Shown here: one piece after another, positions 43,965-53,990 of the stretch | Numbering within the stretch: the first letter of the stretch is position 1 | How the letters are laid out: every line of letters begins with the position of its first letter | NCBI RefSeq assembly: GCF_022682495.2 | Contig: NC_071389.1 | Coordinates: 105,627,951 to 105,691,950 of the forward strand | Length of the DNA stretch: 64,000 bases | From: Desmodus rotundus | Taxonomy: Eukaryota; Chordata; Mammalia; Chiroptera; Phyllostomidae | Reading direction: 5' to 3' | Made by a program: the position numbers and the translations under genes | The notes under the pieces: model-generated | The model's input: only the letters and a program-made list of their open reading frames with translations | The model's database searches: none | What the model was told of the DNA's origin: nothing

Positions 43965-44160
43965 CAGTGGTGTCTTTAAACTTTAACATGCATCAGAATC
44001 ACCTGGAGGCTTGTTACAATCCATTGCTGGGCCCCACCCCCAGAGTTTTTGATTCAGTAAGAAGATCTGGGATGGGGCCCAAGAATTTGCAACTCTTAAC
44101 AAGTTCTCAAGTAGTGCCCCTGAAGCCGGCCTCAGATCACACTTTGAGACCCGTTGTTGT
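43965..44160. mobile_element. MER5A-like hAT-Charlie MITE
   Basis: ccagtggtgtctttaaactt, gcatcagaatcacctggagg, cttgttacaatcc, gggccccacccccagagttt and cactttgagaccc follow the family consensus, with inverted ends. Nearly full length. Confidence 0.8.
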
Positions 44161-44187
44161 AGGGAATACAGAAAAGGAAACACCTGT

Positions 44188-44192
44188 GGTTT
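44188..44192. repeat. 5-bp TSD of the MLT1 LTR (left copy)
   Basis: ggttt matches 44,555-44,559 exactly. Confidence 0.7.
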
Positions 44193-44554
44193 TGTTCTGG
44201 GCTGAATGTTTGTGTCCTCCCACCACCACCACCCAAAATTCATACATTGGAATCTTAACCTGCAATGTGGTAGTATTAGGAGGTGAGCCTTTGGGAGGTG
44301 ATTAGGTCCTGAGGGTGGAGCCCTAGGTAATGAGGTTAGTGTTCTTCTAAGAGGCATGAGACAGCTTGCTTCCTCTCTGCCCTGCCCTTGTGAGAGGGTA
44401 TCTATAAACCAGAAAGAAGGATCTCACCAGAAATGTACCATGCGGGCTGGCATTGTGGTCTTGGATTCCCAGCTTCCAGAACTGTGAGAAATGAATGTTT
44501 GTTGTCTAAGCCACCCAATCTGTGATAATTTGTTAGAGTAGCCAAGCTAAAACA
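44193..44554 (+). mobile_element. MLT1 solo LTR (ERVL-MaLR)
   Basis: TG...CA termini, 362 bp, with ctgggctgaatgtttgtgtc, attaggaggtgagcctttgg, gattaggtcctgagggtgga, cagcttccagaactgtgaga and taagccacccaatctgtga. Perfect 5-bp TSDs flank it, so it is a solo LTR left after recombination between the two LTRs of an ERVL-MaLR insertion. Confidence 0.9.
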
Positions 44555-44559
44555 GGTTT

Positions 44560-45514
44560 TGAGAATTAACATTTGCAATGCTTGTTGGACACTTGAAAGA
44601 TTTGGCTTTATCTGTCAGAATGTCTTTTGCAGATTTCAGAGTCCATGGCTGCTAGATAGACTTGGTGTTTCACCGAGAACTAGTATTGCTGAAAGCCCAG
44701 CTGTTTTAACTTAAATTTCCCTAAATCAAGCAAGGTTAACATTTTTTTTTTTGTCTTAAAAATGTTCATTTCTTTTCTTACTTGAATTCTGTGTTCATTT
44801 CAATGATCTCTTTTGTATTTTCCTCCTGAGGTCTTGGTGAGCAAATGATTTTAAACTCCACCATTTTGGCTAACAATGAGATGCAAAATATAGACACTAC
44901 TTCTCAAAAGTCAGCACTGTTCACTTTTGCCAAGTGAGCATTACCTGAATTGTGTCAAATTATAGAGTGTCTAGAATTTTTTTTTTTCATTTTTCCCTTT
45001 CTATCGAGAAATGCTGTCAGGTGATCAGGGTAGCAAGGGTTAAGTTTCCAGATTGCCACAAGTCGAAAGGGACAAGAAGAGCTTTCTATTCAGTATTTGC
45101 CTGGGAAGGCTCCAAGGGGAAGAAGGCAAGAAACAGTAACTCATATCCTTCTTCCCTCTACTATCCTGTTTTTTAAATAGCTTTTGCATAGGCTCAATTT
45201 TTGGAAGTTGTGTGATGCTAATTTAGGTATATATGTCATTGCAGTTTTAGCATGGATCCTTCTCAGGCATATGCAAGATATGCCAGACATGTGAAAAGAG
45301 TGCAGAGCCAGGCACAGGAACCTCTGGGGCACTGGTATAACAATGTGCCAGACTCAAAACCCGTTTCAACCCAGACCAACAGACAATTTGACTCAATTTA
45401 AGGAATAATTCTGCAACAGTATTGTCATGGTTAATGAAACTGACTTGGCATAGAGGCAATCTTTTCCCTTGATGTGTTTTAGCAAAGGCTGGGTATTTGT
45501 ACAGTAGGATGGTA
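44560..45514. other. Unique sequence
   Basis: No gene or repeat recognised. Confidence 0.45.
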
Positions 45515-45595
45515 GTCAGAGAATTGGGTTAGATGACCTTGAAAGCCCTTTTAACTCTAAGGTGACTTTATAATCCAGGATTCTATCATCAACAT
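45515..45595 (+). mobile_element. CR1/L3-type LINE 3' end
   Basis: aattgggttagatgaccttg, aaagcccttttaactctaag and the terminal ggattctatcat correspond to the conserved CR1/L3 3' end with its ATTCTRTG-type terminal repeat. Confidence 0.6.
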
Positions 45596-45599
45596 TTGT

Positions 45600-45760
45600 T
45601 AGAGCACAGCTTTGCACAGGGCACAGTACTAGACATTGGGCATATATAAGAGATAAAGCCTGATCTTCACCCTCAAGTGTCATACACACTTACACATATA
45701 AAAATACACAAATAGTAACAAAATAATATGTGCTAGGCTATTTTATCTATCCTCCACTAG
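45600..45760 (-). mobile_element. Possible L2 3'-end fragment
   Basis: agcacagctttgcacagggcac, ttgggcatatataagagata and aaagcctgatcttcaccctc resemble an inverted L2 tail, with low similarity. Confidence 0.4.
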
Positions 45761-46011
45761 TGATAAGATTCACTATGATTATGTTTAGAATTAAATACTT
45801 AGAGATTACATTATTTAACTAATGTGCAGCAGCTAAGAAATTTTTTGCTAGAATTCGGGGACATATTTCCATTAGAATACTGCTTGAATAAAAAAATGAA
45901 AATATGGAAAAAGGTAATCCCTCTCCAAATGTGTAATTCAATGTAAAATTTTTTAGCATACAAAAACATTTACAATTATTACTCTTCCCCAGATGCACAT
46001 TTATCCTTTTT

Positions 46012-46217
46012 TAAAGATTTTATTTATTTACTTTTAGACAGAGGGCAAGGGAGGGAGATAAAGAGGGAGAGAAGCATCAATGTGTGGTTGCCTTTGCACA
46101 CCCACTACTGGGGACCTGGCCTGCAACCCGGGCATGTCCTCTGACTGGGAATCTAACAGACAATTGTTTGGTTTGCAGGCCAGCGCTCAGTCCACTGAGC
46201 CACACCAGTCAGGGCCC
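46012..46217 (-). mobile_element. Ves SINE (vesper-bat tRNA-derived), near full length
   Basis: On the minus strand it starts ggccctgactggtgtggctc, with an A box (gtggctcagtggactgagc) and a B-box-like gttagattcccag. Then come the gggttgcaggccaggtcccc segment, the ggcaaccacacattgatgct segment, a ctccctc-rich region and an aaataaataaaatcttt tail. A decayed TSD (cacattta core) lies at 45,996-46,003 and 46,225-46,232. It is a Pol III-transcribed passenger of L1 and a strong lineage marker for bats. Confidence 0.92.
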
Positions 46218-47574
46218 CATTATACACATTTAAAATATTTACATAAAAATAATAAAAAGCTAGGCATTAAAAACATTAACATAAGAAATCATTTGTTTTT
46301 TGCAGGGGAGAGGGGTGGAGGTAAAAGAGTTTACCAGGGGGATAAATGGTAATGGAAAAAATACAATAAAAATAAATTTAAAAAATAATGTGTTTTAAAG
46401 TTGTTGTATAGGTAAATTAAGTTAATTTCAGTATATCTTAAGGATTCAATAAGTTGTTTTAATGAATTCTCTCTTTGAAAACTTGTTGGTGACACCTGCT
46501 TATTAACAACTATGGCAGATACTTCCAAAATCTGCTTCTTCACTCTTTCCTGCTTCTGTTGAGAAAGTAGAATCTTTTTTTTTTTAAATCTCATTTCCCA
46601 CTAAGTGTATAAGAAACTGGAGTATTTTGCGAGGTCAATATGAGTTAATATTTCAAGCACAATAACATTTATACATTCTGGTTTGACTATGGAGATTATG
46701 GTAATGAGTTGAAGGTTTTGAATTAAAGCTACTTTTGAGGTCCCAAAGCTTGAAAAATCTTAGGTAGAAATAAGACGACAACATATTCCTCTGAGATGTT
46801 GATGGCCTTTTTTTTTTTTTAGTTTTTCACCTACAGATTGAGAGTTTCTTCCTCAAATTTAGATTTGATACATTATATTATACTGGGAAATGTGGTTTGT
46901 CTTTTCCTAAATTTTGGATGGGAATTTTTGAAAATAATTCAGTATATTAGTATATTCAGTGTATTAGTTAGAACTTTGGTTGCTAGTAAAAATGACTAGA
47001 ATTAACCAATGCAAAAAAAGGTTGTGGATAGAAGAATAAAGCTGGGCCTCTAAAAAGGAGAGGACCTGGCAATTAGAGGCCATCAGGACTCCAAGAAGCT
47101 CTTTCTTCTGTCCTCTTTGTCTCTGTGTCTTCTTCTTCTGAAGCACCATAATGATGAGTAAACTCCGTATTTGCTTCTTTCTATAGGCCAGATATTTGTG
47201 CTTCTTTATCCCTTCTACAGATCCTGGATTTACATGTTATAGCTAAAGCCATACAAGAGCTTAACTGACTGTTTCTTGAATTCAAGTTCAATTTCCCAAG
47301 ATAAAGAATCTATTGAGTCCATTTAGCTATGGCTAGAGGGGGAGAATCACAGAGTCTCCTAGTAAAAATGCAAGCACATGAGCCCACTCCCAGCGAACTG
47401 AATTTTAAGAGAAATGAGAAGGGGGCAGATGGTTACTTAGGCTGGACAAACATCCAACATGGTTTGTTGTCATTAAGTATTGCTCTAGAAATGTATTTAT
47501 TGTATTTATACATACATACATGCATACACACAATATATCATTATATAGGGGAGGGATTTCTAATTATCACAATC
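46218..47574. other. Mixed: unique sequence, an unresolved old repeat at 46,970-47,340, (ATAC)n at 47,508-47,532
   Basis: The segment 46,970-47,340, beginning tattagttagaactttggttgctagtaa (with breaks), looks like a dispersed old mammalian repeat, but I cannot assign the family. A short ATAC/ATGC tetranucleotide tract lies at 47,508-47,532. No coding exon is visible. Confidence 0.4.
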
Positions 47575-47735
47575 CTGCAATGTATTATTATCCTCATTAT
47601 AAACTGAGGAAAGTGAGGCTGATAGAAGGTAAATTACTATCCCCAAATCATAAGTAGTAGATAAACAAACATGGGTTCAAATTCAAGTCTGTCTAACTCC
47701 CAAGCCTGTGTTCTTTGCACTTTACCAGCCTGTAT
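47575..47735 (-). mobile_element. MIR SINE
   Basis: attattatcctcattataaac, tgaggaaagtgaggctgata, acatgggttcaaattcaagtc and ccaagcctgtgttctttgc follow the inverted MIR. Confidence 0.8.
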
Positions 47736-48506
47736 TAGTCTGGGCAATCCTTAAGGCAGAGACGTTACCAAAGACTTAGATGCAGGTAGCGTGTTGAGAG
47801 TATGACCACAGGGAACAGAGTGTGAGAAATGGGACTGACCCCAACAAGAAAGGGAAGCCAATCTAAGGCTCCTTTTCAACGTGGCAGCCATTGTGAACAT
47901 CTGCTACTTGGTTCTATGGGAGCTTCTGAGGAACCTTACAAAATGAGCCTCAGAATTGGCCACCTTGGGATCAAAAGTGAGGGATGTCTTTTTTCATGAA
48001 CTCCTGTTCCATGAGGTCAAGTCCAGTGCATGACTGAGAGCCAAGTAGTTCTGTGGAATGCTTTGCCATCACAGCAGTGTAGGCTGAAGGCCAGTATTGG
48101 GAGTTCACAGCCCAGGCTTAGAGTGAGGTACTGTCAGGTTGCACCTACACAAGGCCAGTAGAAGTCTGTACAGGACTGGGCAGCAGTATCAACGTTTGAA
48201 ATGAGGTGAAATCGAGAAGACCCAAGCGATACCCAGAAGGCTCCTAGACAGTTACAATGAGAAACTGGAATGTCACCATTCATTCACTCACTTATCCATT
48301 TAGTCAACAACTACCAGGTAGCACATGAAGTGCAAGAGGAGTTGAAGTTAGTTAAATATCAGATACTACCAAAAAAGGAAAAAGACAATGTAATAGAATA
48401 TGATAAGTGTTTCAATAGAACTATACAAAAAGCAGAAATACAGCATGGGAAACAAGTGGTTTACAGTTGTTTGTATGGAACATGGTGTAATAATTAATAA
48501 AACTGC
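47736..48506. other. Unresolved, possibly old LTR or LINE debris, then unique sequence
   Basis: The stretch 47,740-47,860 has the look of a dispersed repeat (gtctgggcaatccttaaggc, gacttagatgcaggtagcg), but I cannot name it. No gene recognised. Confidence 0.35.
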
Positions 48507-50410
48507 CAGTCAAGATGGCAGCATAGGTAAACATGGCTCACCTCCTCACATAACCACATCAAAATTACAACTAAAATATAGAAAAACCATCACCCAAAAG
48601 GCCACAAATTGAGTTGAATAGAAAGTGACAACTATGGAATTAAAGAAACTGCATCCATCCAGACTGGTGGGAGTGGGGGACATGCAGAATGGACTGGTCC
48701 CACAACCACATGTGGTGGATAAAAATCTGGGAGGGATTTCTTGGGAGCAAGGAGCCCAGCCCCACACCAGGTGCCCCAGCACAGGGTTCCAGTACTAGGA
48801 AGATAAGATACTATAACATCTGGCTGCAAAAACCAGCAGGGACTGAGTCAGTGGAAGTAACTTTTGGAGTCTCAAGCAGTTCCTCTTAGAGAATCCACTC
48901 ATGGAATTACTCAGACTCATTCCTTTTGAGCTCCAGCTCTGGGGTAGCACCTTGAAAGTCACCAGAGGCATACAGGGAGGAACTGAAGTGTCTGGCATCA
49001 AGGCAAGAGCTGGGGGACAGCTTTCTCTCTGACAGAAAGGTGGGCCAAGGCCATTGTACCTATTCTGAATCCTCCCCCAACAGAACCATGAGCTAGCAGG
49101 CAGGTGCCATATCTGAGTCTCCATTAACCTGGTGAACACTGTTTGCCCCACCCAGGAGATCCCCTGAGACTCCCTCCCACCCAACTTACCAGGACACCCA
49201 AACTGTTAAAGTTACTTTTCCAATGAACGGCTCGTCTTGGCTCTTGTTTCACAACTTCCTAAATCCTATCAAACAAGCACAGGAGGCCTCAGTGAGCCCC
49301 CAGTACCCCCGTACCTCTTGCTAAGTGGCCCCAGGCCCAGCACTAGAGTAACTAGCCTCAGTTCACAATTTAGCCTCACCTGGGAATTTCTAAGCCCAGC
49401 TCAAATAGCAGCCATCTCAGATTGCTTTATAGCTCATGCAGGGTGGCCCCAGGGCAGACCACAGTTCAGGGCTGACCTTGGTCTGCACCACCCGGGAAAC
49501 CTCAAAGCCTGTGTACCCAGTGGACAGCTACAAACCACATCAGAGCACCACCAGCCTACCCCTGCACAGCTGATCCTTCACAGAAGATGGAGGTTGGTGG
49601 TCAGTGGTCACAGCCAATGCTTGCAGCTGACTGACCTGGGTAAATCCCTCCCACTGACCTGCCAACAGCAGTTAACACTCAACTATAAGAGGAGGGTGTA
49701 GTCAGCACATATAAAGGCTGCACCTAGTACCTAAGTTAGGTGATAGGGGAGGCTATGCCACTGGACCCTACAGGACACCTACTACATTTGGCCATGCTGC
49801 CAAGACAGGGAGTCATAGCAGCTCTACCTGATACATAGAAACAAACACAGGGAGGCTGCCTAAATGAGGATACAAAGAAATATGGCCCGAATGAATAGAT
49901 AAAAACTCCAGAAAAAAGAACTAAACAAAATGGAGATAAGCAATCTATCACATGCAGAGTTCAAAACACTGGTTATAAGGGGGCTCAAGGAACTTAGTGA
50001 TGACCTCAACAGCATAAAAAGGATCCAATCAGAAATGAAGGATACACTAATTGAAATAAAGAAGAATTTACATGGAAGCAACAGTAGTGGATGAAGCTGA
50101 AAATCAAATCAATGATTTGGAACATAAGGAGATAAAAAAAAAAAATCAGGACAAGAAGAAAAAAAATCCAAAAAAACAAGCATAGTATACGCAGCCTCTG
50201 AGACAACTTCAAGCAATCCAACATTCACATCATAGAGGTGCCACAAGAAGAGAAAGAGCAAGAAATTGGAAGTCTATTTGAAAAAATAATGAAAGAAAAC
50301 GTACCTAATTTGGTGAAGAAAATAGACATGCAAGTCCAGGAAGCACAGAGAGGCCCAAACAAGATGGATGGAAAAAGGCCCACTCCAAGACACATGATAA
50401 CTAAAATGCC

Positions 50411-50428
50411 AAAAGTTAAAGATAGAGA
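50411..50428. repeat. 18-bp TSD of the nested HAL1 (left copy)
   Basis: aaaagttaaagatagaga is repeated perfectly at 52,367-52,384. Joining the flanks restores continuous ORF1 sequence of copy 4 (ccaaaagttaaagatagaga then atctt). Confidence 0.95.
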
Positions 50429-51121
50429 GAGAACTAAGATGGAGGTGTAGGTAGACACATTGCGCCTCCTCACACAACCAAAAGAAGGACAACAACAATT
50501 TAAAAACAAAAAACCAACCAGAACTGACAGAAAATCGAACCACACGGAAGTCCAACAACCAAGGAGATAAAGAAGAAACATTCATCCAGACCGGTAGGGG
50601 GGGTGGAGACAGGCAGCCAGGGTGCACAGGACTCGGGCAATGCAGCCGGATCCAGAGACTGGTGGAGAGTGGGACAAACGGGTCAGGCAGTCTGACTGCT
50701 AGCAGACCCCGTGGCCCCACATTCGCACATAGATAAACGGGGAAGAATGGCGGGGGAGTGAAACAAACCATGCAACCCAGGGCTCCAGCTCAGGGAAACA
50801 AACCTCTTGATTGAAAACACCTGTGGGAGTTGAGGCGGCAGCAGAAGAAACTCCCAGCCTCACAGGAGAGGTCGTTGGGGAGACCCACAGAGGCCTAGGG
50901 TGTGCACAAGCCCACCCACTCGGGAATCAGCACCAGAGGGTACCAATTTGATTGTGGGTAGCGGGGGGAGTGACTGAAACCCCGGCAGAGAGTGGAGCAA
51001 GCGCCATTGCTCCCTTTTGGACCCTCCCCCACGTACAGCATCACAACTCAGCGACCAGCGTTGCCCCGCGTCAGTGAACACCTAAGGCTCCACCCCTTTA
51101 TGTAACAGGCGCTCGGAGACC

Positions 51122-51141
51122 AAAAAAAAAAAAAAAAAAAA
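51122..51141 (+). repeat. 20-nt A homopolymer inside HAL1 copy 5
   Basis: It sits just 5' of the ORF1 start in the leader, not at the 3' end. It occupies the place where copies 1, 3 and 4 have aaagaatatg or aaagaaatatgg with their ORF1 ATG. Confidence 0.92.
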
Positions 51142-51148
51142 GGCCCAA

Positions 51149-51967
51149 ATGAAAGAACAGATCAAAGCTCCAGAAATAAGCAGCGAACAGATACCCAACC
51201 TATCAGATGCACAGTTTAAAACACTAGAAATTAGGATGCTCACAGAATTCATTGAATTTGGTCGCAAATTAGATGAAAAAATGAAGGCTATGCTAAAAGA
51301 ACAAAAGAAAAATGTACAGGGAACCAATAGTGATGAGAAGGAAACTGAGACTCAGATCAACGGTGTGGACCAGAAGGAAGAAAGAAACATCCAATCAGAA
51401 AAGAAGGAAGAAACAAGAATTCAAAAAAATGAGGAGAGGCTTAGGAACCTCCAGGACATCTTGAAACATTCCAACACCCGAATTATAGGGGTACTAGAAG
51501 GAGAAGAGGAAGAACAAAAAATTGAAAACTTATTTGAACAAATAATGAAGAACTTCCCTAATCTGGCAAAGGAAATAGACTTCCAGGAAGTCCAGGAAGC
51601 TCAGAGATTCCCAAAGAAGCTGGACCTAAGGAGGAACACACCAAGGCACATCATAATTACATCACCCAAGATGAAACAGAAGGAGAGAATCTTAGAAGCA
51701 GCAAGAAAGAAGGACTCAGTTACCTACAAAGGAGTTCCCATAAGACTGTCAGCTGATTTCACAAAAGAGACCTTCCAGGCAAGAAGAGGCTGGCAAGAAG
51801 TATTCCAAGTCATGAAAGGCAAGGGCCTACATCCAAGATTGCTCTATCCAGCAAAGCTTTAATTTAGAATGGAAGGGAAGATAAAGTGCTTCTCAGATAA
51901 GGTCAAGTTGAAGGAGTTCATCATCACCAAGCCCTTATTATATGAAATGTTAAAGGGATTTATCTAA
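51149..51967 (+). pseudogene. HAL1 ORF1, intact except one nonsense codon
   Basis: The frame opens at ATG 51,149 (MKEQIKAPEISSEQ) and runs 237 codons to TAA 51,860-51,862. It then continues without another break in the same frame to the natural stop TAA 51,965-51,967, giving 272 codons in total. Parts in order: N-terminal coiled-coil-prone segment (residues 1-100), RRM (IIGVLEGEEEEQKIENLFEQ, about 111-130), NFPNLAKEIDFQEVQEAQRF, TPRHIIITSPKM, and the C-terminal domain with RLSADFTKETFQARRGWQEV and HPRLLYPAKL. The nonsense change is TCA to TAA relative to copy 3. The start was chosen because the upstream ATG of other copies is replaced by the A tract. Confidence 0.88.
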
Positions 51968-52366
51968 GAAAAAGAAGAGAAAAAATGTGAACAGTAAAAT
52001 GACAGCAAACTCACAGTTACTAACAACCACACCTAAAACAAAAACAAAAGCAAACTAAGCAAACAACTAGAAGAGGAACAGAACCATAGAAATGGAGATC
52101 GCATGGAGGCTTATCAGCAGGGGAGTGGGAGGGGGCAGGGAGGGGAAAGGTACAGAGAATAAGTAGCATAAATGGTAGGTGGAAAATAGACAGGGGTAGG
52201 CTAAGAATAGTGTAGGAAATGTAGAAGCCAAAGAACTTATAAGTATGACCCATGGACATGAACTATAGGGGGGGAATGTGGGAGGGAGGGGATGGGTGGG
52301 ATGGAGTGGAGTGAAGGGAGGGAAATGGGACAACTGTAATAGCATAATCAATAAATATATTTTTTT

Positions 52367-52384
52367 AAAAGTTAAAGATAGAGA
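52367..52384. repeat. 18-bp TSD of the nested HAL1 (right copy)
   Basis: Identical to 50,411-50,428. Confidence 0.95.
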
Positions 52385-53037
52385 ATCTTAAATGCAGCAA
52401 GAGAAAAGCAGCTAGTTTCTTACAGGGGAATTCCTATAAGACTGTCTTCTGATTTCGCAAAAGAGGTTTTGCAGGCCAGAAGAGATTGGCAAGAAATATT
52501 CAAAGTTAAGAAAAGCAGGGACCTACAGCCAAGATTGCTCTACCCAGCTAAGATATCATTTGGAATTGAAGGGCAGATAAAGAGCTTCCCATACAAGAAA
52601 AAACTAAAGGAGTTCATCATCACCAAACCATTATTTTACTATTATATGAAAAGTTAAAGGGACTTATCTGAGAAAAGAAGATCAAAACTGTGAAGAATAA
52701 AATGGCAAAAAATACAAATCTCTCAACAATTGAATCTAAGAACTGAGTTAACAAGAACAGAGACAGAATCAGATATGGAGAGCATTTTGACAGTTGCCAA
52801 ATGGGAGGGGTATTTGGGGGGATGCGTGAAGAGGGGAGAGGATTAAGAAGTACAACTAGGTAGTTACAGAGCAGCCATGGGGCTGTACAGTACAGTCTAG
52901 GAAATGGAGTCGCCATGGACATGGACAATGGTGGGGGACTGCCTCAGGGAGTGGGGGGTGCTAGGTGGGTGTGGCAAAAAGGGAACTATTGGGACAATTG
53001 TAGTAGCATAATCAATAAAATATGATTAAAAAAAGAA

Positions 53038-53184
53038 AATAATATAATAAATAATAATACAGGAATAAACTCTGTGTTTCATGTATTCACAAGGGTAAGC
53101 CTACTTTATGCTCACCCTAACACATATTGTGTGTGTGTTAGATGGTCACATCATTTTCCTAGAGTTTCATCTTGAAAGATAAAT
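53038..53184. other. Short unique spacer
   Basis: AT-rich at its left end, where the TSD of HAL1 copy 4 would be expected. No feature named. Confidence 0.4.
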
Positions 53185-53525
53185 TATAGCCAATTGGGGA
53201 CAACTTTGAAATTGACTGTATATTCCAACTAAATTTTAATACTAAATGTCTTGTGTGGGGTCGTTGTATTGTGGTTATATAAGAGGATGTTCTATGGTTA
53301 GGAGATACATGCTGAAGAATTTGAGAGTGAAGTACCACAAGGTCTGCAAGTTACTCTCAATTAATTCAGCAAAAGTGAATATGCGTGGGGGAAGAACAGA
53401 TGAATACAAGTGTGGCAAAAATGTAGCAGCTGACAAATATAGGTGAAGGGTATATGGGTGGTTCTTGTACTAAACTTAAACTTTTGAAAATTCCCAAAAT
53501 TAAAAAAATGGATGAAAAGTTAGTG
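53185..53525 (+). mobile_element. Old L1M-type 3' UTR
   Basis: gttaggagatacatgctgaag, ttgagagtgaagtaccacaagg (diverged), caagtgtggcaaaaatgt and ggtgaagggtatatgggtgg are landmarks of a common old mammalian L1 3' UTR, ending in an A-rich tract near 53,505. Confidence 0.65.
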
Positions 53526-53534
53526 AATTGAGCC

Positions 53535-53990
53535 CATGGGCTGGGGCTGGGTGAAGGTGAGGAGAAGCAATCTCAGATGAGATCGTGACAGACACACAAA
53601 GGCATGAGGAAGCTTGAGGCTTTTCAAAAATTGCAAGTGTTTAGTTATTACTGAAACATAGAATGCTTATGGTAGGACAGTGACGAAAGTGAGGCAAGAG
53701 AAGGCAGTGGACCATGTTAGAATGTCTCAGCTGTGTCCTGAAGGCATCAGGGTGACATTGAAGGGTTCCATACATCTTTTGTGTTTTAGGTGATCACGTT
53801 AGCAGCCGTTTAACAAGCATGGTTTAGAAAGGGGCAAAACTATGGCAGAAAGATCTGTTCATGTGATGTTACAGTAGTTCAGATGTCGACCTAAAGGAAA
53901 ATGGTGCCAGAGAAAATGGAGCAGATAGCTTTGAAACTATATACAGCTGAAGAATCAACAGGTCTTGGCAATCAGTTTTACTCAGTGAGT
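53535..53990 (-). mobile_element. L2 LINE fragment
   Basis: ccatgttagaatgtctcagc, tgaaggcatcagggtgac, tgatcacgttagcagccg, ggggcaaaactatggcagaaa and gttacagtagttcagatg follow the inverted L2 3' half. Confidence 0.6.

Larger units (their letters stand above)
50429..52366 (+). mobile_element. Half-L1 (HAL1-type), copy 5, youngest, nested in copy 4
   Basis: A 1,938-bp complete element: 5' end gaactaagatggaggtgtag with a YY1-like core, leader to 51,148 with a 20-nt A tract (51,122-51,141), ORF1, a G-rich 3' UTR (52,115-52,330), and the end gggacaactgtaatagcata with aataaatata. Perfect TSDs and an almost open ORF1 mark it as the youngest HAL1 here. There is no room for an ORF2. Confidence 0.93.
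49882..52671 (+). pseudogene. ORF1 pseudogene of HAL1 copy 4, split by insertion
   Basis: ATG is at 49,882 and a stop follows after six codons. The RRM region (NIHIIEVPQEEKEQEIGSLF, near 50,218-50,280) and PTPRHMITKMPKVKD are followed at 50,428 by 1.94 kb of foreign HAL1. The C-terminal part resumes at 52,385 (RLSSDFAKEVLQARRDWQ-like) and ends at TGA 52,669-52,671. It was pseudogenised by stops, an A-rich expansion and the insertion. Confidence 0.82.
48507..53037 (+). mobile_element. Half-L1 (HAL1-type), copy 4, interrupted by copy 5
   Basis: The element starts with a YY1-like gtcaagatggcagcatagg at 48,509. Its leader runs to 49,881 and its ORF1 is split at 50,428/52,385 by a younger HAL1. 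It ends in a G-rich 3' UTR (52,800-52,990) and ggacaattgtagtagcataa, aataaaatatgatt. Excluding the insert it is about 2.6 kb, longer than the others because its leader is about 1.37 kb. Flanks are AT-rich and the TSD is not clear. Confidence 0.85.

Noticed and set aside
49237..49701. 154-codon plus-strand ORF
   Set aside because: Inside the leader of HAL1 copy 4, without a recognisable domain.
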